DNA of 64,000 bases from Micromonospora yangpuensis (GCF_900091615.1 NZ_FMIA01000002.1:1240001-1304000); one strand, 5' to 3'; positions 10,250 to 19,397 are shown, counted from the first letter of the stretch. Notes: a model not told the origin generated them from the sequence alone. Numbers and translations: made by a program.

Positions 10250-10665
10250 GCGCTGAGCCTACCGGTTGCATGCGACTCCGACGGGTAAGCACGTGCCGAC
10301 CGGTACGGGGGCGTCGGAGGGTGGCTCGGCGGGGGATCGCCGTCCGGCAACGTCGACGAACGGAGCGTGACCGAATGTGAGCTGATCAACTGGTTGCCCG
10401 CGAAACGCAAAGGTGTCCGGTCCCACATCAGACGGGAGGTGGACCGAAGGATTTGCGTGAAACTGCGCGTGAAAGCGGGTATCAGATCGAGATACCGCAA
10501 CCTGGCCGCACCTTGTGCAGTTCTTCACAAGCGGTATCACTGACTCGCGGCGCAGTCCGGTTTAGTCTGAGCCCAATCCCAGGTTTCACGATGGCGACGC
10601 GGCTCGCGTCAGCCTGGACTCGTGCACCCACAGATCGGTCAGCGTCGACCACAAGGAGATGTGTC
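10250..10665. other. Intergenic control region upstream of pckG
   Basis: This is a 416-base divergent gap between the GtrA gene and the PEP carboxykinase gene. An open frame runs through it into pckG, but there is no conserved protein sequence upstream of 10666. It is less GC-rich than its surroundings between 10440 and 10580. It contains two palindromes: GTATC at 10482-10486 paired with GATAC at 10494-10498, and the CRP-like site listed separately. Confidence 0.5.
10512..10531. promoter_or_regulatory. Candidate CRP/GlxR-type operator upstream of pckG
   Basis: CTTGTGCAGTTCTTCACAAG is a perfect inverted repeat with 6-base arms. Its inner 16 bases (10514-10529) match the CRP-family consensus TGTGA, six bases, TCACA with a single mismatch (TGTGC). 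It lies about 135 bases before the pckG start. Control of gluconeogenesis by a cAMP-binding regulator would be sensible. The match is seen; the binding is inference. Confidence 0.5.
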
Positions 10666-12510
10666 ATGGTTGCTCCGGCTACTGTTCGCGGCATCGATCA
10701 GGCTCCGACCTCCCACCGCCCGCTGCTCGACTGGGTCAGACAGGTCGCCGAGCTGACCACTCCGGACCGGGTGGTGTGGGTCGACGGCTCCGACGAGGAG
10801 TGGCGTCGGCTCACCGACGAACTCGTCGAGGCGGGCACCCTGATCCGGCTGAACCCGGAGAAGAAGCCCAACTCCTTCTACGCCCGTACCGACCCGTCGG
10901 ACGTCGCCCGGGTCGAGGAGCGGACGTACATCTGCTCGGTGGACGAGGCGGACGCCGGCCCCACCAACAACTGGATGGCGCCGGCCGAGATGAAGCGGAC
11001 GATGACCGACCTGTACCGCGGCAGCATGCGCGGGCGCACCATGTACGTCATCCCGTTCTGCATGGGCCCGGTCGAGGCCGAGAACCCCATGTTCGGCGTC
11101 GAGATCACCGACAGCCCGTACGTGGTGGCCTCGATGCGGATCATGACCCGGATGGGCGCGACGGTCCTGCAGGCGATGGGTGACGACGCGGACTTCGTCC
11201 GCGCGCTGCACTCCATCGGTGCGCCGCTCGCCCCGGGCCAGCAGGACGTGGCCTGGCCGTGCAACGAGACGAAGTACATCTCGCACTTCCCGGAGAGCCG
11301 CGAGATCTGGTCCTACGGCTCCGGCTACGGCGGCAACTCGCTGCTGGGCAAGAAGTGCTACTCGCTGCGGATCGCCAGCGTGATGGGGCGCGACGAGGGC
11401 TGGCTCGCCGAGCACATGCTGATCCTCAAGATCACCTCACCGGAGGGGAAGGTCTACCACGTCGCCGGGGCGTTCCCGTCGGCCTGCGGCAAGACCAACC
11501 TGGCCATGCTGGAGCCGACCGTCCCGGGCTGGAAGGTCGAGACCATCGGTGACGACATCGCCTGGATGCGGTTCGGCCCGGACGGCCGCCTCTACGCGGT
11601 CAACCCGGAGTACGGCCTCTTCGGCGTCGCGCCCGGTACCGACTGGAAGACCAACGCCAACGCGATGCGGACGCTGGACCGCGGCAACTCGGTCTTCACC
11701 AACGTGGCGCTCACCGACGACGGTGACATCTGGTGGGAGGGCATGGGGGAGCCCCCGGCCCACCTGATCGACTGGAAGGGCAACGACTGGACGCCGGAGA
11801 GCGAGGGCCTCTCCTCGCACGCGAACAGCCGGTTCTGCACCCCGATCACCCAGTGCCCGATCCTGGCCGACGACTACTTCGACCCCAACGGGGTGCCGAT
11901 CGACGCGATCCTCTTCGGCGGCCGTCGGCGGGACACCATCCCGCTGGTCACCGAGGCCCGGGACTGGGTGCACGGCGTGTACCTGGGCGCGACGCTCTCC
12001 TCGGAGACCACCGCCGCCGCCTCCGGCGCGGTCGGCGTGGTCCGCCGCGACCCGATGGCCATGCTGCCGTTCATCGGCTACCACGCCGGCGACTACTTCA
12101 ACCACTGGATCGAGATGGGCAAGGGTGCCGACGGCGACGCCGCCAAGCTGCCCAAGGTCTACTACGTCAACTGGTTCCGCAAGGACCCCGAGGGTGCCTT
12201 CCTCTGGCCCGGCTTCGGCGAGAACTCGCGGGTGCTCAAGTGGATCATCGAGCGGATCGAGGGGCGGGCCGACGCGGTCGAGACCCCGATCGGCATGGTC
12301 CCGGCGCCCGACGCGCTGGACGTCGAGGGCCTGGACATGACCCCGGAGGACATCCGGATCGCGCTGAAGGTCGACCCGGAGGAGTGGCGCGCGGAGCTGC
12401 CGCTGATCACCGAGTGGTTCGAGAAGTTCGGTGACAAGCTGCCCGGCGTGCTCTGGGCCGAGCTGGACGCGCTGCGGGCCCGGCTGGACGCGTCACCGGC
12501 CGCCCGGTAG
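10666..12510 (+). CDS. pckG: Phosphoenolpyruvate carboxykinase (GTP)
   Basis: The enzyme catalyses oxaloacetate + GTP to PEP + GDP + CO2, the entry step of gluconeogenesis. The 614-residue product has the GTP-type signatures: YCMGP-like [16 protein letters not shown], the nucleotide-binding [16 protein letters not shown] with the reactive Cys (about residue 274), [10 protein letters not shown], and [15 protein letters not shown]. The length agrees with GTP-PEPCKs (about 610). The start ATG at 10666 follows AAGGAG (10653-10658); the frame is open further upstream but that part has no family similarity. The opposing anaplerotic enzyme, PEP carboxylase, is encoded 22 kb downstream. Confidence 0.97.
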   Translation: MVAPATVRGIDQAPTSHRPLLDWVRQVAELTTPDRVVWVDGSDEEWRRLTDELVEAGTLIRLNPEKKPNSFYARTDPSDVARVEERTYICSVDEADAGPTNNWMAPAEMKRTMTDLYRGSMRGRTMYVIPFCMGPVEAENPMFGVEITDSPYVVASMRIMTRMGATVLQAMGDDADFVRALHSIGAPLAPGQQDVAWPCNETKYISHFPESREIWSYGSGYGGNSLLGKKCYSLRIASVMGRDEGWLAEHMLILKITSPEGKVYHVAGAFPSACGKTNLAMLEPTVPGWKVETIGDDIAWMRFGPDGRLYAVNPEYGLFGVAPGTDWKTNANAMRTLDRGNSVFTNVALTDDGDIWWEGMGEPPAHLIDWKGNDWTPESEGLSSHANSRFCTPITQCPILADDYFDPNGVPIDAILFGGRRRDTIPLVTEARDWVHGVYLGATLSSETTAAASGAVGVVRRDPMAMLPFIGYHAGDYFNHWIEMGKGADGDAAKLPKVYYVNWFRKDPEGAFLWPGFGENSRVLKWIIERIEGRADAVETPIGMVPAPDALDVEGLDMTPEDIRIALKVDPEEWRAELPLITEWFEKFGDKLPGVLWAELDALRARLDASPAAR

Positions 12511-12547
12511 GTGTGACCGACGCCCGATGCGGGCACCAAGCACGACC

Positions 12548-13393
12548 ATGAGCATGAGGACGGCCGCCGTGACCCAGGTCCGGCGGCCGTCCGCCGTCCG
12601 GGCGTTGACCATCCTGCTCGGCGTGACCGCGGCGGCCACCGTCGTGGTCGAGCTGCTCAACTGGTGGTACGCCCCGGAGCAGGGCTTCGGTCTCGCCGTC
12701 CGGACCGGCTGGGCGATGCTGCGTACCCTCGGGTTCCTGGTGTTGATCTCCCATGTCCGGCGCGGGCGGGCGGCGGCCCGGCCGCTGGGGTTGATCCTCG
12801 CCGTCACCACGGTCTTCGCGGTGGGTCGCCTGATCGTCCCCCGGCAGGGGATGCCGCCGCTGCCCGGGGTGCTCGGCTTCGCGCTGCTCGGCACGCTCTG
12901 CCTGAGCGTGGTCTGGCTGCTGTACCGGTCGCCTGCCGTCGCCGCGCACCTCATCCGGCACCGCCGGGGCCTGGTCCTCGCCGAGGGCCGGATCGCCTGG
13001 CGGGAGGTCGCCCCGAAGCGCCCCGAGGCCACCGGGTGGCTGCTGACCAGCCGGGTCGCCGCGCTCACCTACAGTCCGCTGATGCTGGTGCCGGCCCTGA
13101 TCGCCGGCGGAGCCGTGCTGGACGGCCGGTTGGTGGCGGTACCGGCGGTGTTGTTCTGGTTTGTCGCCGGGATGGCGGTCAGCCACCTGGTGCTGTTCTG
13201 TGTCGCGTTCCTGATGCGGGGCAAGCGCTGGGCCGGCACGCTGCTGGTGGCGATCACCCTGGGTGTGCTCGCCGTCCACCTGCCGCTCTGCTGGTGGCTG
13301 CTCGGCGTGGACGGCCTGATCCGCGACGGCGCCCCCCTGGTGGCCGCCGCCGGCCTCGCCCTCTACTCCCTGCGCCGGGCCGCGACCAGTTGA
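12548..13393 (+). CDS. Polytopic membrane protein of unknown function
   Basis: The 281-residue product is mainly hydrophobic, with about seven to eight membrane helices (for example VRALTILLGVTAAATVVVEL and LVAVPAVLFWFVAGMAVSHL). No catalytic or transport signature is recognised. The start could be ATG 12548 or 12554, both soon after pckG ends. It lies between pckG and the isoprenyl synthase gene on the same strand. Confidence 0.75.
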   Translation: MSMRTAAVTQVRRPSAVRALTILLGVTAAATVVVELLNWWYAPEQGFGLAVRTGWAMLRTLGFLVLISHVRRGRAAARPLGLILAVTTVFAVGRLIVPRQGMPPLPGVLGFALLGTLCLSVVWLLYRSPAVAAHLIRHRRGLVLAEGRIAWREVAPKRPEATGWLLTSRVAALTYSPLMLVPALIAGGAVLDGRLVAVPAVLFWFVAGMAVSHLVLFCVAFLMRGKRWAGTLLVAITLGVLAVHLPLCWWLLGVDGLIRDGAPLVAAAGLALYSLRRAATS

Positions 13394-13454
13394 CGGCGGC
13401 GGGTCGCGGCTCCCCGCCCCTGACCTTGCGCCCGGGTCGCTACTCTGCAAGGTG

Positions 13455-14225
13455 ATGAATCTGCGGGACCTCATGTACTCGGTGTACGAGCGTCGGCTGA
13501 CGGCGAAGCTCGCTGGTAAGACGGTGCCCCGACACGTCGGCGTGATGTGCGACGGCAACCGCAGATGGGCCCGGGAGATGGGCTACGTCGACCCGAACGA
13601 CGGCCACCGGGTCGGTGCCGCCAAGATCAAGGACCTGCTCGGCTGGTGCGACCAGGCCGGGATCGGGCACGTCACGCTCTACCTGCTGGCCACCGACAAC
13701 CTGCGCCGGCCGGCCCGCGAGCTGGACCCCCTGCTGAAGATCATCGAGGATCTGGTGGTGGAGTTGGCCGAGGAGGGCAACCCCTGGCGGCTACGCATGG
13801 TCGGCGCGCTCGACCTGCTGCCGGCGACGACCGCCACCGCGCTGAAGGCCGCCGAGGAACGCACCCGGGACCGCAGCGGCGGTGCCGAGGTCAACATCGC
13901 CGTCGGGTACGGGGGCCGCCGGGAGATCGCCGACGCGGTGCGCTCCCTGCTGGTCGAGCACGCGGCGGCCGGCGGCACCATCGAGGAGCTGGCCGAGACC
14001 CTCGACGTCGAGCACATCGCCGAGCACCTCTACACCCGTGGTCAACCCGACCCGGACCTGGTCATCCGGACCAGTGGCGAGCAACGGCTCTCCGGTTTCA
14101 TGCTCTGGCAGTCGGCCCACTCGGAGTTCTACTTCTGCGAGCTGAACTGGCCCGAGTTCCGCCACATCGACTTCCTGCGCGCGCTGCGCTCGTACGCCAA
14201 CCGGCAGCGCCGCTTCGGGGTCTGA
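13455..14225 (+). CDS. Isoprenyl transferase ((Z)-short-chain/undecaprenyl diphosphate synthase family)
   Basis: This cis-prenyltransferase condenses isopentenyl diphosphate with an allylic primer to make Z-prenyl diphosphates used as lipid carriers for cell-wall sugars. The 256-residue protein shows VGVMCDGNRRWAREMG (catalytic Asp and the phosphate-binding RRW), LYLLATDNLRRP, NIAVGYGGRREI, and near the end DLVIRTSGEQRLSGFMLWQS and SEFYFCELNWPEF. The substitution of Met-Cys for the usual Met-Asp context and the overall length resemble the mycobacterial short-chain Z-farnesyl diphosphate synthase (Rv1086) more than the long-chain UppS. The choice between them is inference. The start is ATG 13455 or the adjacent GTG 13452. 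Confidence 0.92.
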   Translation: MNLRDLMYSVYERRLTAKLAGKTVPRHVGVMCDGNRRWAREMGYVDPNDGHRVGAAKIKDLLGWCDQAGIGHVTLYLLATDNLRRPARELDPLLKIIEDLVVELAEEGNPWRLRMVGALDLLPATTATALKAAEERTRDRSGGAEVNIAVGYGGRREIADAVRSLLVEHAAAGGTIEELAETLDVEHIAEHLYTRGQPDPDLVIRTSGEQRLSGFMLWQSAHSEFYFCELNWPEFRHIDFLRALRSYANRQRRFGV

Positions 14226-14230
14226 CGACC

Positions 14231-14250
14231 GGCCCCGCCGTGACGGGGCC
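14231..14250. terminator. Hairpin between convergent genes
   Basis: GGCCCCG, six bases, CGGGGCC forms a perfect 7-bp stem 5 bases after the isoprenyl transferase stop and 27 bases before the trehalose-phosphatase stop on the other strand. No U-run follows. It is a likely two-way transcription end. Confidence 0.5.
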
Positions 14251-14276
14251 CGGACGTCGGCCCGCTGTCGGGGCGG

Positions 14277-15134
14277 TCAGCCCAGTTGGTGGGCGGCGGC
14301 GGTGAGGAAGTCACCAAGCGCGGCGGGGGAGTCGATGGTCAGGTCGGCGGCCTCGGCGACCTCCTGCCCGGTCTCCGGGTTCGCCACCGCGACGCAGACG
14401 CCGACGAAGTCCGGGTCGGCGGCGGCCCGGGCGCGCAGCGCGGCGAACGCCTTGATGTCCGAGACGTCGTCGCCGAAGTACCAGGCGCCCGCGGCGGTCC
14501 GCACCACCTCGCCGATGACCATGCCCTTGTCCCGGTCGACCGGCGGTTTGATCTCCAGCACCATCCGGCCGGCCTGCACCCGCAGCCCGAGCCGTTCGGC
14601 CTGCTCCCGCCCCCACCGCTCGACCGCCGGGCCGAGTTCCGGTGCGGTGCGCCAGTGCAACGCGACCGAGAGCCGCTTGAACTCGACCAGGGCACCCGCC
14701 GGCAGTTCGGCGCGGGCCAGGTCGGCCAGCTCGGCCATGGTCGGCACCCAGGGCAGGGCGGCCGGCTCGGTGACCGTCTCGCCGCCGGAGTGGCTGTGCT
14801 CCAGGCCGTACAGGCCGTAGAGGTCGACCCCGTCGAGCCCGTCGAAGTGGTCCCGGAGGAAGTCCACCGGTCGGGCGGAGACGATCGCCACCCGCTGCAT
14901 GGCCGGGGCCAGCACCTCGATGGCGGCCAGCACCTTCGGTGCCGGTTGCACCGCGGTGGGGTCGTCGTCGACCGGCGCCAGGGTGCCGTCGAAGTCGAAG
15001 AAGAGCACGGTGTCGGCCGCCCGGTCGGCGGTCGCCCGCCAGGCCTGGTCGGCGCTCAACGGGGTCAGTGGCTGGTGGTTGCCCACATTCAACGGCGGCA
15101 CGCGCGACAGCGTACCCCGGGAATCACGGCTCAT
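14277..15134 (-). CDS. otsB: Trehalose-6-phosphate phosphatase
   Basis: It removes the phosphate from trehalose 6-phosphate in the OtsA-OtsB route. The 285-residue HAD-superfamily protein has motif I in VLFFDFDGTLAPVDDDP (nucleophile DxDGT), YGLEHSHSGG in the cap, KPPVDRDKGMVIGEV, and the acidic GDDVSDIKAF (Asp pair for Mg2+). OtsA is not in the window. The ATG start at 15134 faces a divergent gap to the small membrane protein region. Confidence 0.93.
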   Translation of the reverse strand: MSRDSRGTLSRVPPLNVGNHQPLTPLSADQAWRATADRAADTVLFFDFDGTLAPVDDDPTAVQPAPKVLAAIEVLAPAMQRVAIVSARPVDFLRDHFDGLDGVDLYGLYGLEHSHSGGETVTEPAALPWVPTMAELADLARAELPAGALVEFKRLSVALHWRTAPELGPAVERWGREQAERLGLRVQAGRMVLEIKPPVDRDKGMVIGEVVRTAAGAWYFGDDVSDIKAFAALRARAAADPDFVGVCVAVANPETGQEVAEAADLTIDSPAALGDFLTAAAHQLG

Positions 15135-15210
15135 TCGTGGTCGCTGTCACACCCGAAAGGCTTGCGTGAGCGTCGATGCGTGGGTTGTGGCCGGCGCCGC
15201 CGTGGGCGCA

Positions 15211-15564
15211 TCACCGTTCGGCGGCGTCGCGGCCCGGCCGGAAGAGCGGCACCACGGGTGCCTCCCGGCCGTGGTTGAGCAGGTAACCCTCGACGAAGCC
15301 GGCGTTGCGGTCACCGGTCTGTGTCTCGATCTCGTCGAGTCGGGACACCAGGAACTCGGTGAGCGCGGTGAGTCGGTCGTTGAGTCGGTCGTTGAGCTCG
15401 GCGATGACGGCCAGGACCACCGCCGTGCCGGCGACGGTGAGCGCGAAGAGGTTGACCACCAGCGGAAGCTGCCCCGCGTCGGCCACCCCGAGCACCACGT
15501 TGCCGGTCAGCCACAGGGTCAGGGAGACCGCGGCGACCACGACTGCCAACCACTTGAGGGCCAT
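15211..15564 (-). CDS. Small membrane protein (117 aa)
   Basis: The ATG at 15564 follows AAGGAGG at 5 bases. Two hydrophobic helices occupy residues about 4-27 and 34-56. A short helical charged stretch follows (ELNDRLNDRLTALTEFLVSR), perhaps a coiled coil, with internal repeats of NDRL, and then a soluble tail. No known family is recognised. It stands alone between otsB and the XRE regulator gene. Confidence 0.75.
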   Translation of the reverse strand: MALKWLAVVVAAVSLTLWLTGNVVLGVADAGQLPLVVNLFALTVAGTAVVLAVIAELNDRLNDRLTALTEFLVSRLDEIETQTGDRNAGFVEGYLLNHGREAPVVPLFRPGRDAAER

Positions 15565-15729
15565 GCCCCTCCTTCATGTCCCGCGGGGCCGGGCCGACAG
15601 GTGTCATCCCCATCGATCCCATCCCCCACCGATGACGAGCCCACGCAGTACGTCCAGGACGCTAGCGCGCATGGTCGACCGGCGGAGCGGAACCTTTCGG
15701 ACGCCACCGGCGTTCTTTCGCCATCTGAA

Positions 15730-16170
15730 CTACCCGGCCTTCCTGCCGCGTCGCCGCCCGTCCATCGGAAGAGTCGGGCGATACGCGAGGTATCGGATGG
15801 TTTCCCGGATGTGGAACTTTTCCGCGTCCGAGACGTTCGGATCGACCAGCCGGCGCAGCAGCGCCTCCACGTCGGGATCCATCGGCGGCGGGGTGGGCGC
15901 GCTGCGCGGCGGGGTGTTGCGGTCCCAGCCGAGCGCACCGAAGGCGGCCACCGCGTTGAGCCCCAGCCCCTCGCAGAACGCCACCACCCGTTCCGCCTCC
16001 GGGTCGCTGGCCCAGTCACCGCGTACCCAACGGTTGATGGTCTGGCGGGAGACGCCGGTGCGTCGGGACACCTCGGTGCCGCTCCAGGCGCGAGTCGCGC
16101 GGGCGTCGTCGAGGGCCCGACGGATGAAGGTGGCGAAGGCGATTTTCCGTGCGTGAGCGTTCCCGGTCAC
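15730..16170 (-). CDS. XRE-type helix-turn-helix regulator
   Basis: The 146-residue product has an N-terminal DNA-binding domain (ARKIAFATFIRRALDDARAT, then SRRTGVSRQTINRWVRGDW and DPEAERVVAFCEGLGL) and a C-terminal helical segment (DPDVEALLRRLVDPNVSD). The GTG at 16170 begins just before the conserved part. The frame is open to 16356, but the added 62 residues look non-coding. The start codon lies inside a perfect palindrome (16166-16178), and a second palindrome lies 56 bases upstream, so the gene probably represses itself. It is divergent from the two-gene unit at 16432-17318. Confidence 0.82.
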   Translation of the reverse strand: MTGNAHARKIAFATFIRRALDDARATRAWSGTEVSRRTGVSRQTINRWVRGDWASDPEAERVVAFCEGLGLNAVAAFGALGWDRNTPPRSAPTPPPMDPDVEALLRRLVDPNVSDAEKFHIRETIRYLAYRPTLPMDGRRRGRKAG

Positions 16171-16178
16171 CAGGTGAC
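16166..16178. promoter_or_regulatory. Palindrome over the regulator start codon
   Basis: GTCACC, one base, GGTGAC is a perfect 13-base palindrome that covers the GTG start codon of the XRE gene. With the palindrome at 16222-16237, which shares the GTCAC/GTGAC ends, it is a candidate operator for self-repression. Functional role is inference. Confidence 0.4.
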
Positions 16179-16221
16179 GGTACGGCGTAATGCCCGCCGG
16201 GGCACGGGCAAGCGCATTCCT

Positions 16222-16237
16222 GTCACGTGAACGTGAC
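16222..16237. promoter_or_regulatory. Palindromic operator candidate
   Basis: GTCACGTGAACGTGAC has perfect 7-base arms and a 2-base centre. It lies in the divergent gap between the XRE regulator and the 16432 gene. It shares GTCAC and GTGAC ends with the palindrome over the regulator's start codon. Confidence 0.45.
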
Positions 16238-16431
16238 GCCGAAGTCGGGTTCACAGAATCCCCCCAGACGCCGGCAAAGCCGGGTGTTGTCGGCGCAAAA
16301 TAGCGGCCTCCGAGTGCGGACGTAATCGGACGAAAAGCTGATACTGTCACGCTCATGGGACAACCTACGGTGTGTCACGTGCATGAGACCGCTAGTGCTC
16401 GCATGCGCCACGCACCCCGACCGAGGGGGGC

Positions 16432-16791
16432 GTGGTGACCGAACTCGTCACCCGTGCCCAGGCCTTCGGCCTGATCGCCGAGGGGGTGGCCGCCGGGCTC
16501 AGCGCGCCCTGGCGACTGCACCTGGCCCGAGGTGGCCCGTACCTGTCGCTGGATGTGGCGGACCGGGCCGAGTGGAACGCCTGGCGGGCCCATCTCGACT
16601 GTGCGGAGCTGAGCGTCCGGGTCTACGACGCCGGCGGGGAGATCCGCCGGGTCTCGGTCGCCGCGGCCAACCGGGCCGGTTACCGGATCAGCGTCGAGCT
16701 GGTCGAGGAGGTCAGCACCGACGACCTGGAACAGCTGCTGACGGCCGACTCCCTGGCCGGGGCGGCGCATCGGGGCGGAGCTGTCGGATGA
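16432..16791 (+). CDS. Conserved-type hypothetical protein (119 aa)
   Basis: The start is GTG 16432 or the next codon, GTG 16435. The soluble 119-residue protein shows regular alternation of strands and helices (for example GGPYLSLDVADRAEWNAWRA and AELSVRVYDAGGEIRRVSVA) with no signal or membrane segment. Its stop overlaps the start of the next gene in ATGA, so the two are translationally coupled. It is divergent from the XRE regulator and perhaps under its control. No function is recognised. Confidence 0.75.
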   Translation: MVTELVTRAQAFGLIAEGVAAGLSAPWRLHLARGGPYLSLDVADRAEWNAWRAHLDCAELSVRVYDAGGEIRRVSVAAANRAGYRISVELVEEVSTDDLEQLLTADSLAGAAHRGGAVG

Positions 16792-17318
16792 GTCCCTTCC
16801 TCGCGGTCTTCCTGGTCCTGCTGCTCGGCTCGACCAGCTACGCGGCGGGGCGGCTGCACGGCCAGCTCAGCTACCGGATCGGCTACCGGTTCGGTTACCG
16901 GCAGGGCTACTTCGACGGCGACCGGGGCGCCTGGAACCGGCGTCGCCGGACCGCCCAGGCCGCGATCGCCTCGGCACTGGCCGTCCCCGCCCGGCAGGTC
17001 GGCCCCGCCCGCCAGGTCGGCCCCGCGACCCAGGACAGCGGCACCGACGTGCGTCCCGCCGGATCGGCCGGCATCGCGACGGTGGGCACCGGGACGGCGG
17101 GTGCCCCGACGGTGGTCAGCGGAGCGGCGGGTGCCCCGACGGTGGTCAGCGGAGCGGCCGGTGCCCCGACGGTGGTCGTCGGGGTGGTCGGTGCCACCGC
17201 CCGTCCGGTGACCCGGGAGGGCACCACGTACACCGGTTCCTCCTTCACCGCGTCGGCCGGCCCCACCGGCGTCCGGCATCCCACCGGTGCCGGCACGCTC
17301 GTCCAGCGACCGGGCTGA
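16788..17318 (+). CDS. Membrane-anchored protein with GYR repeats and a tandem-repeat tail
   Basis: The ATG at 16788 overlaps the previous stop by 4 bases. The 176-residue product has an N-terminal membrane anchor or signal (FLAVFLVLLLGSTSYAAG). A tyrosine-rich motif follows: RIGYRFGYRQGYFDGDRGAW. Then comes a basic stretch (NRRRRTAQAA) and a low-complexity Ala/Gly/Thr tail. The tail includes three 30-base direct repeats at 17101-17190 that encode GAPTVV followed by variable residues. No domain match is recognised. It may be an envelope protein partner of its upstream neighbour. Confidence 0.7.
   Translation: MSPFLAVFLVLLLGSTSYAAGRLHGQLSYRIGYRFGYRQGYFDGDRGAWNRRRRTAQAAIASALAVPARQVGPARQVGPATQDSGTDVRPAGSAGIATVGTGTAGAPTVVSGAAGAPTVVSGAAGAPTVVVGVVGATARPVTREGTTYTGSSFTASAGPTGVRHPTGAGTLVQRPG
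17101..17190 (+). repeat. 30-bp tandem repeat inside a coding region (3 copies)
   Basis: Three 30-base units each begin GTGCCCCGACGGTGGTC. The first two differ at one base; the third diverges in its second half. The unit length keeps the reading frame. Confidence 0.85.
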
Positions 17319-17637
17319 GCCCGCCACCCGCTCGGTGCGTCGTCGTCCACGACGGATGCGCACCGTCGGGACCGCGCCGCAGACCGTGACGTGGTCCCGG
17401 CCGGCCGGGATGCGCGCAGGGGGCAAGGCATCCCGGCCGGCTCCGCCCTGTTCACGAGCTGCTTTCGCCAGATCCACGATCACCCTCTAGCCCCCACGCC
17501 TCCGCGCGGCTAGCGTCTAGGCATGGCGCGGGGTTCTCCCGGGCCAGCCGGCCAGCCCGGATCTGCGACCTCGCGCACGGGGCCCGCATCCGACCCCGTG
17601 TCCCCGGGCACCGGAGGAGGCGGAACGCGGGTGGCGG
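17319..17637. other. Intergenic region before phoH, with two stem-loops
   Basis: No supported gene lies in these 319 bases. A stem CGGTGCG (17333-17339) pairs with CGCACCG (17359-17365). A stronger one pairs CCGGCCGGGATGC (17401-17413) with its complement (17428-17440). The second probably ends transcription of the upstream pair. Confidence 0.55.
17401..17440 (+). terminator. 13-bp stem-loop upstream of phoH
   Basis: The left arm is CCGGCCGGGATGC (17401-17413) and the right arm is its exact complement at 17428-17440, with a 14-base loop. No U-run follows, as is common for actinobacterial terminators. Confidence 0.5.
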
Positions 17638-19101
17638 GTGCCCATCCGTCGGAGCAGGCCTGTGACGACTCGCCGTACCGATGCCGGGGCCGACCAGACC
17701 CCGACCGCGACAGCCACGACCCGCCGGGCCACCCGGAGCCGCCGTACGGCGGCCGCCGCGCCGGCCGATCCCAAGGAGCCCCGACCAGCCGGCGCCGCGG
17801 AGCCTGGCGCTGCCGGTGCCGCCTTCGTCCTGGACACCTCGGTGCTGCTCTCCGACCCGGCGGCCTTCCACCGGTTCGCCGAGCACGAGGTGGTGATACC
17901 GCTGGTGGTGATCTCCGAACTGGAGGGCAAACGCCACCATCCGGAGCTGGGGTGGTTCGCCCGCCAGGCGCTCAGGATGCTCGACGAGCTGCGGATCACG
18001 CACGGCCGGCTGGACCAGCCGGTGCCGGCCAACGACGCCGGCGGCACGCTGCGGGTGGAGCTCAACCACACCGACGACGGGATGCTGCCACCGGGTTTCC
18101 GTAACGAGTCGAATGACGCCCGGATCCTCTCCGTCGCGCTCAACCTCGCCGGCGAGGGGCGGCAGGTGACCCTGGTCAGCAAGGACATGCCGCTACGGGT
18201 CAAGGCCGCCTCGGTGGGCCTGCGCGCCGACGAGTACCGGCACGGCCAGGCCAGCGACCCCACCTGGACGGGCATGGCGGAGCTGGGGCTGACCGAGGAG
18301 CAGATCGGCGCGCTCTACGCCGGTGACGCCCTCGACCTCGACGCGGCGGCCGGGCTGCCCTGCCACACCGGGTTGGTGCTGCAGTCCGGGCACGGTTCGG
18401 CGCTCGGCCGGGTGCTGCCGGACAAGACGGTACGGCTGGTCCGCGGCGACCGTGAGGCGTTCGGCGTGCACGGGCGCTCCGCCGAGCAGCGGGTGGCGCT
18501 GGACCTCCTGCTGGACGAGTCGATCGGCATCGTCTCGCTGGGTGGCCGGGCCGGGACCGGCAAGTCCGCGTTGGCGCTCTGCGCCGGTCTGGAGGCGGTG
18601 ATGGAGCGCCGCCGGCACAAGAAGGTGGTCGTCTTCCGCCCGCTCTACGCCGTAGGTGGGCAGGAGTTGGGCTACCTGCCGGGCTCGGAGTCGGAGAAGA
18701 TGTCGCCCTGGGCACAGGCGGTCTTCGACACCCTCGGGGCGGTGGTCCACGAGAACGTGCTGGAGGAGGTCACCTCCCGGGGCATCCTGGAGGTGCTGCC
18801 GCTTACCCACATCCGGGGCCGGAGCCTGCACGACGCCTTCGTGATCGTGGACGAGGCCCAGTCTCTCGAGCGTGGGGTGCTGCTCACCGTGCTGTCCCGG
18901 ATCGGCCAGGGGTCCCGGGTGGTGCTCACCCACGACGTGGCGCAGCGGGACAACCTGCGGGTGGGGCGGCACGACGGGGTCACCGCGGTGATCGAGGCGC
19001 TCAAGGGTCATCCGCTCTTCGCGCACGTCACGTTGAGTCGTTCGGAGCGTTCGCCGATCGCGGCGATGGTCACCGACCTGTTGGAGGACGTGCCGCTCTG
19101 A
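17638..19101 (+). CDS. PIN-PhoH fusion protein (PhoH2-like RNase/helicase)
   Basis: The 487-residue protein joins an N-terminal PIN nuclease domain to a C-terminal PhoH ATPase. The same order is seen in mycobacterial PhoH2, which unwinds and cleaves RNA. PIN features are [33 protein letters not shown] and [14 protein letters not shown] (acidic catalytic residues). PhoH features are [13 protein letters not shown] (Walker A), [29 protein letters not shown] (Walker B) and [20 protein letters not shown] at the end. The first 60 residues are Arg/Thr/Ala-rich and probably disordered; the true start may be GTG 17638 or GTG 17662. The gene stands alone, with no separate antitoxin gene beside it. Confidence 0.93.
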   Translation: MPIRRSRPVTTRRTDAGADQTPTATATTRRATRSRRTAAAAPADPKEPRPAGAAEPGAAGAAFVLDTSVLLSDPAAFHRFAEHEVVIPLVVISELEGKRHHPELGWFARQALRMLDELRITHGRLDQPVPANDAGGTLRVELNHTDDGMLPPGFRNESNDARILSVALNLAGEGRQVTLVSKDMPLRVKAASVGLRADEYRHGQASDPTWTGMAELGLTEEQIGALYAGDALDLDAAAGLPCHTGLVLQSGHGSALGRVLPDKTVRLVRGDREAFGVHGRSAEQRVALDLLLDESIGIVSLGGRAGTGKSALALCAGLEAVMERRRHKKVVVFRPLYAVGGQELGYLPGSESEKMSPWAQAVFDTLGAVVHENVLEEVTSRGILEVLPLTHIRGRSLHDAFVIVDEAQSLERGVLLTVLSRIGQGSRVVLTHDVAQRDNLRVGRHDGVTAVIEALKGHPLFAHVTLSRSERSPIAAMVTDLLEDVPL

Positions 19102-19397
19102 CTCCTACCTTCGGATGCATTTGTCCGGACATATAGGTTATTTTTGTGTGGCGCAGGTCACAAAAGACGTCATTGGTTTCCCATCCGTCCCACGGTGCGC
19201 GATGGTGTCCCACGAGCGCCCGCGCACCAGGGACATCACCGGTGATCGTTCGCCCCGGGGGCGAGCCGGCACCGGGATGGGAGCCAGTGCGTCGGCTGCG
19301 ACCGGCGACCAGGGTCGGGGCGCTCACGGTGGCGAGCGCGGCCCGAGGAGGGCCTGACCCGCCACCGTGTCCATGCCCCCGACGAAGGGATCACTTC
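19102..19397 (+). other. Long leader region before the transglycosylase-like gene
   Basis: This is a 296-base gap with an AT-richer start (19125-19170). It contains the inverted repeat TTTTGTG (19142-19148) with CACAAAA (19159-19165), spaced 10 bases. Several GC-rich potential stems follow. Cell-wall lytic genes in actinomycetes often carry long structured leaders, but I could not find the conserved ydaO (c-di-AMP) riboswitch boxes, so no riboswitch is claimed. Confidence 0.4.

Noticed and set aside
10453..10665. N-terminal extension of PEP carboxykinase
   Set aside because: The extension has no family similarity and covers regulatory palindromes; ATG 10666 has a good AAGGAG site and gives the family length.
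19102..19397. ydaO-type c-di-AMP riboswitch
   Set aside because: The conserved boxes (such as GGGGTGAATC and the CCCGAACCCGTCAGC stretch) are not present, so only an unexplained leader is reported.
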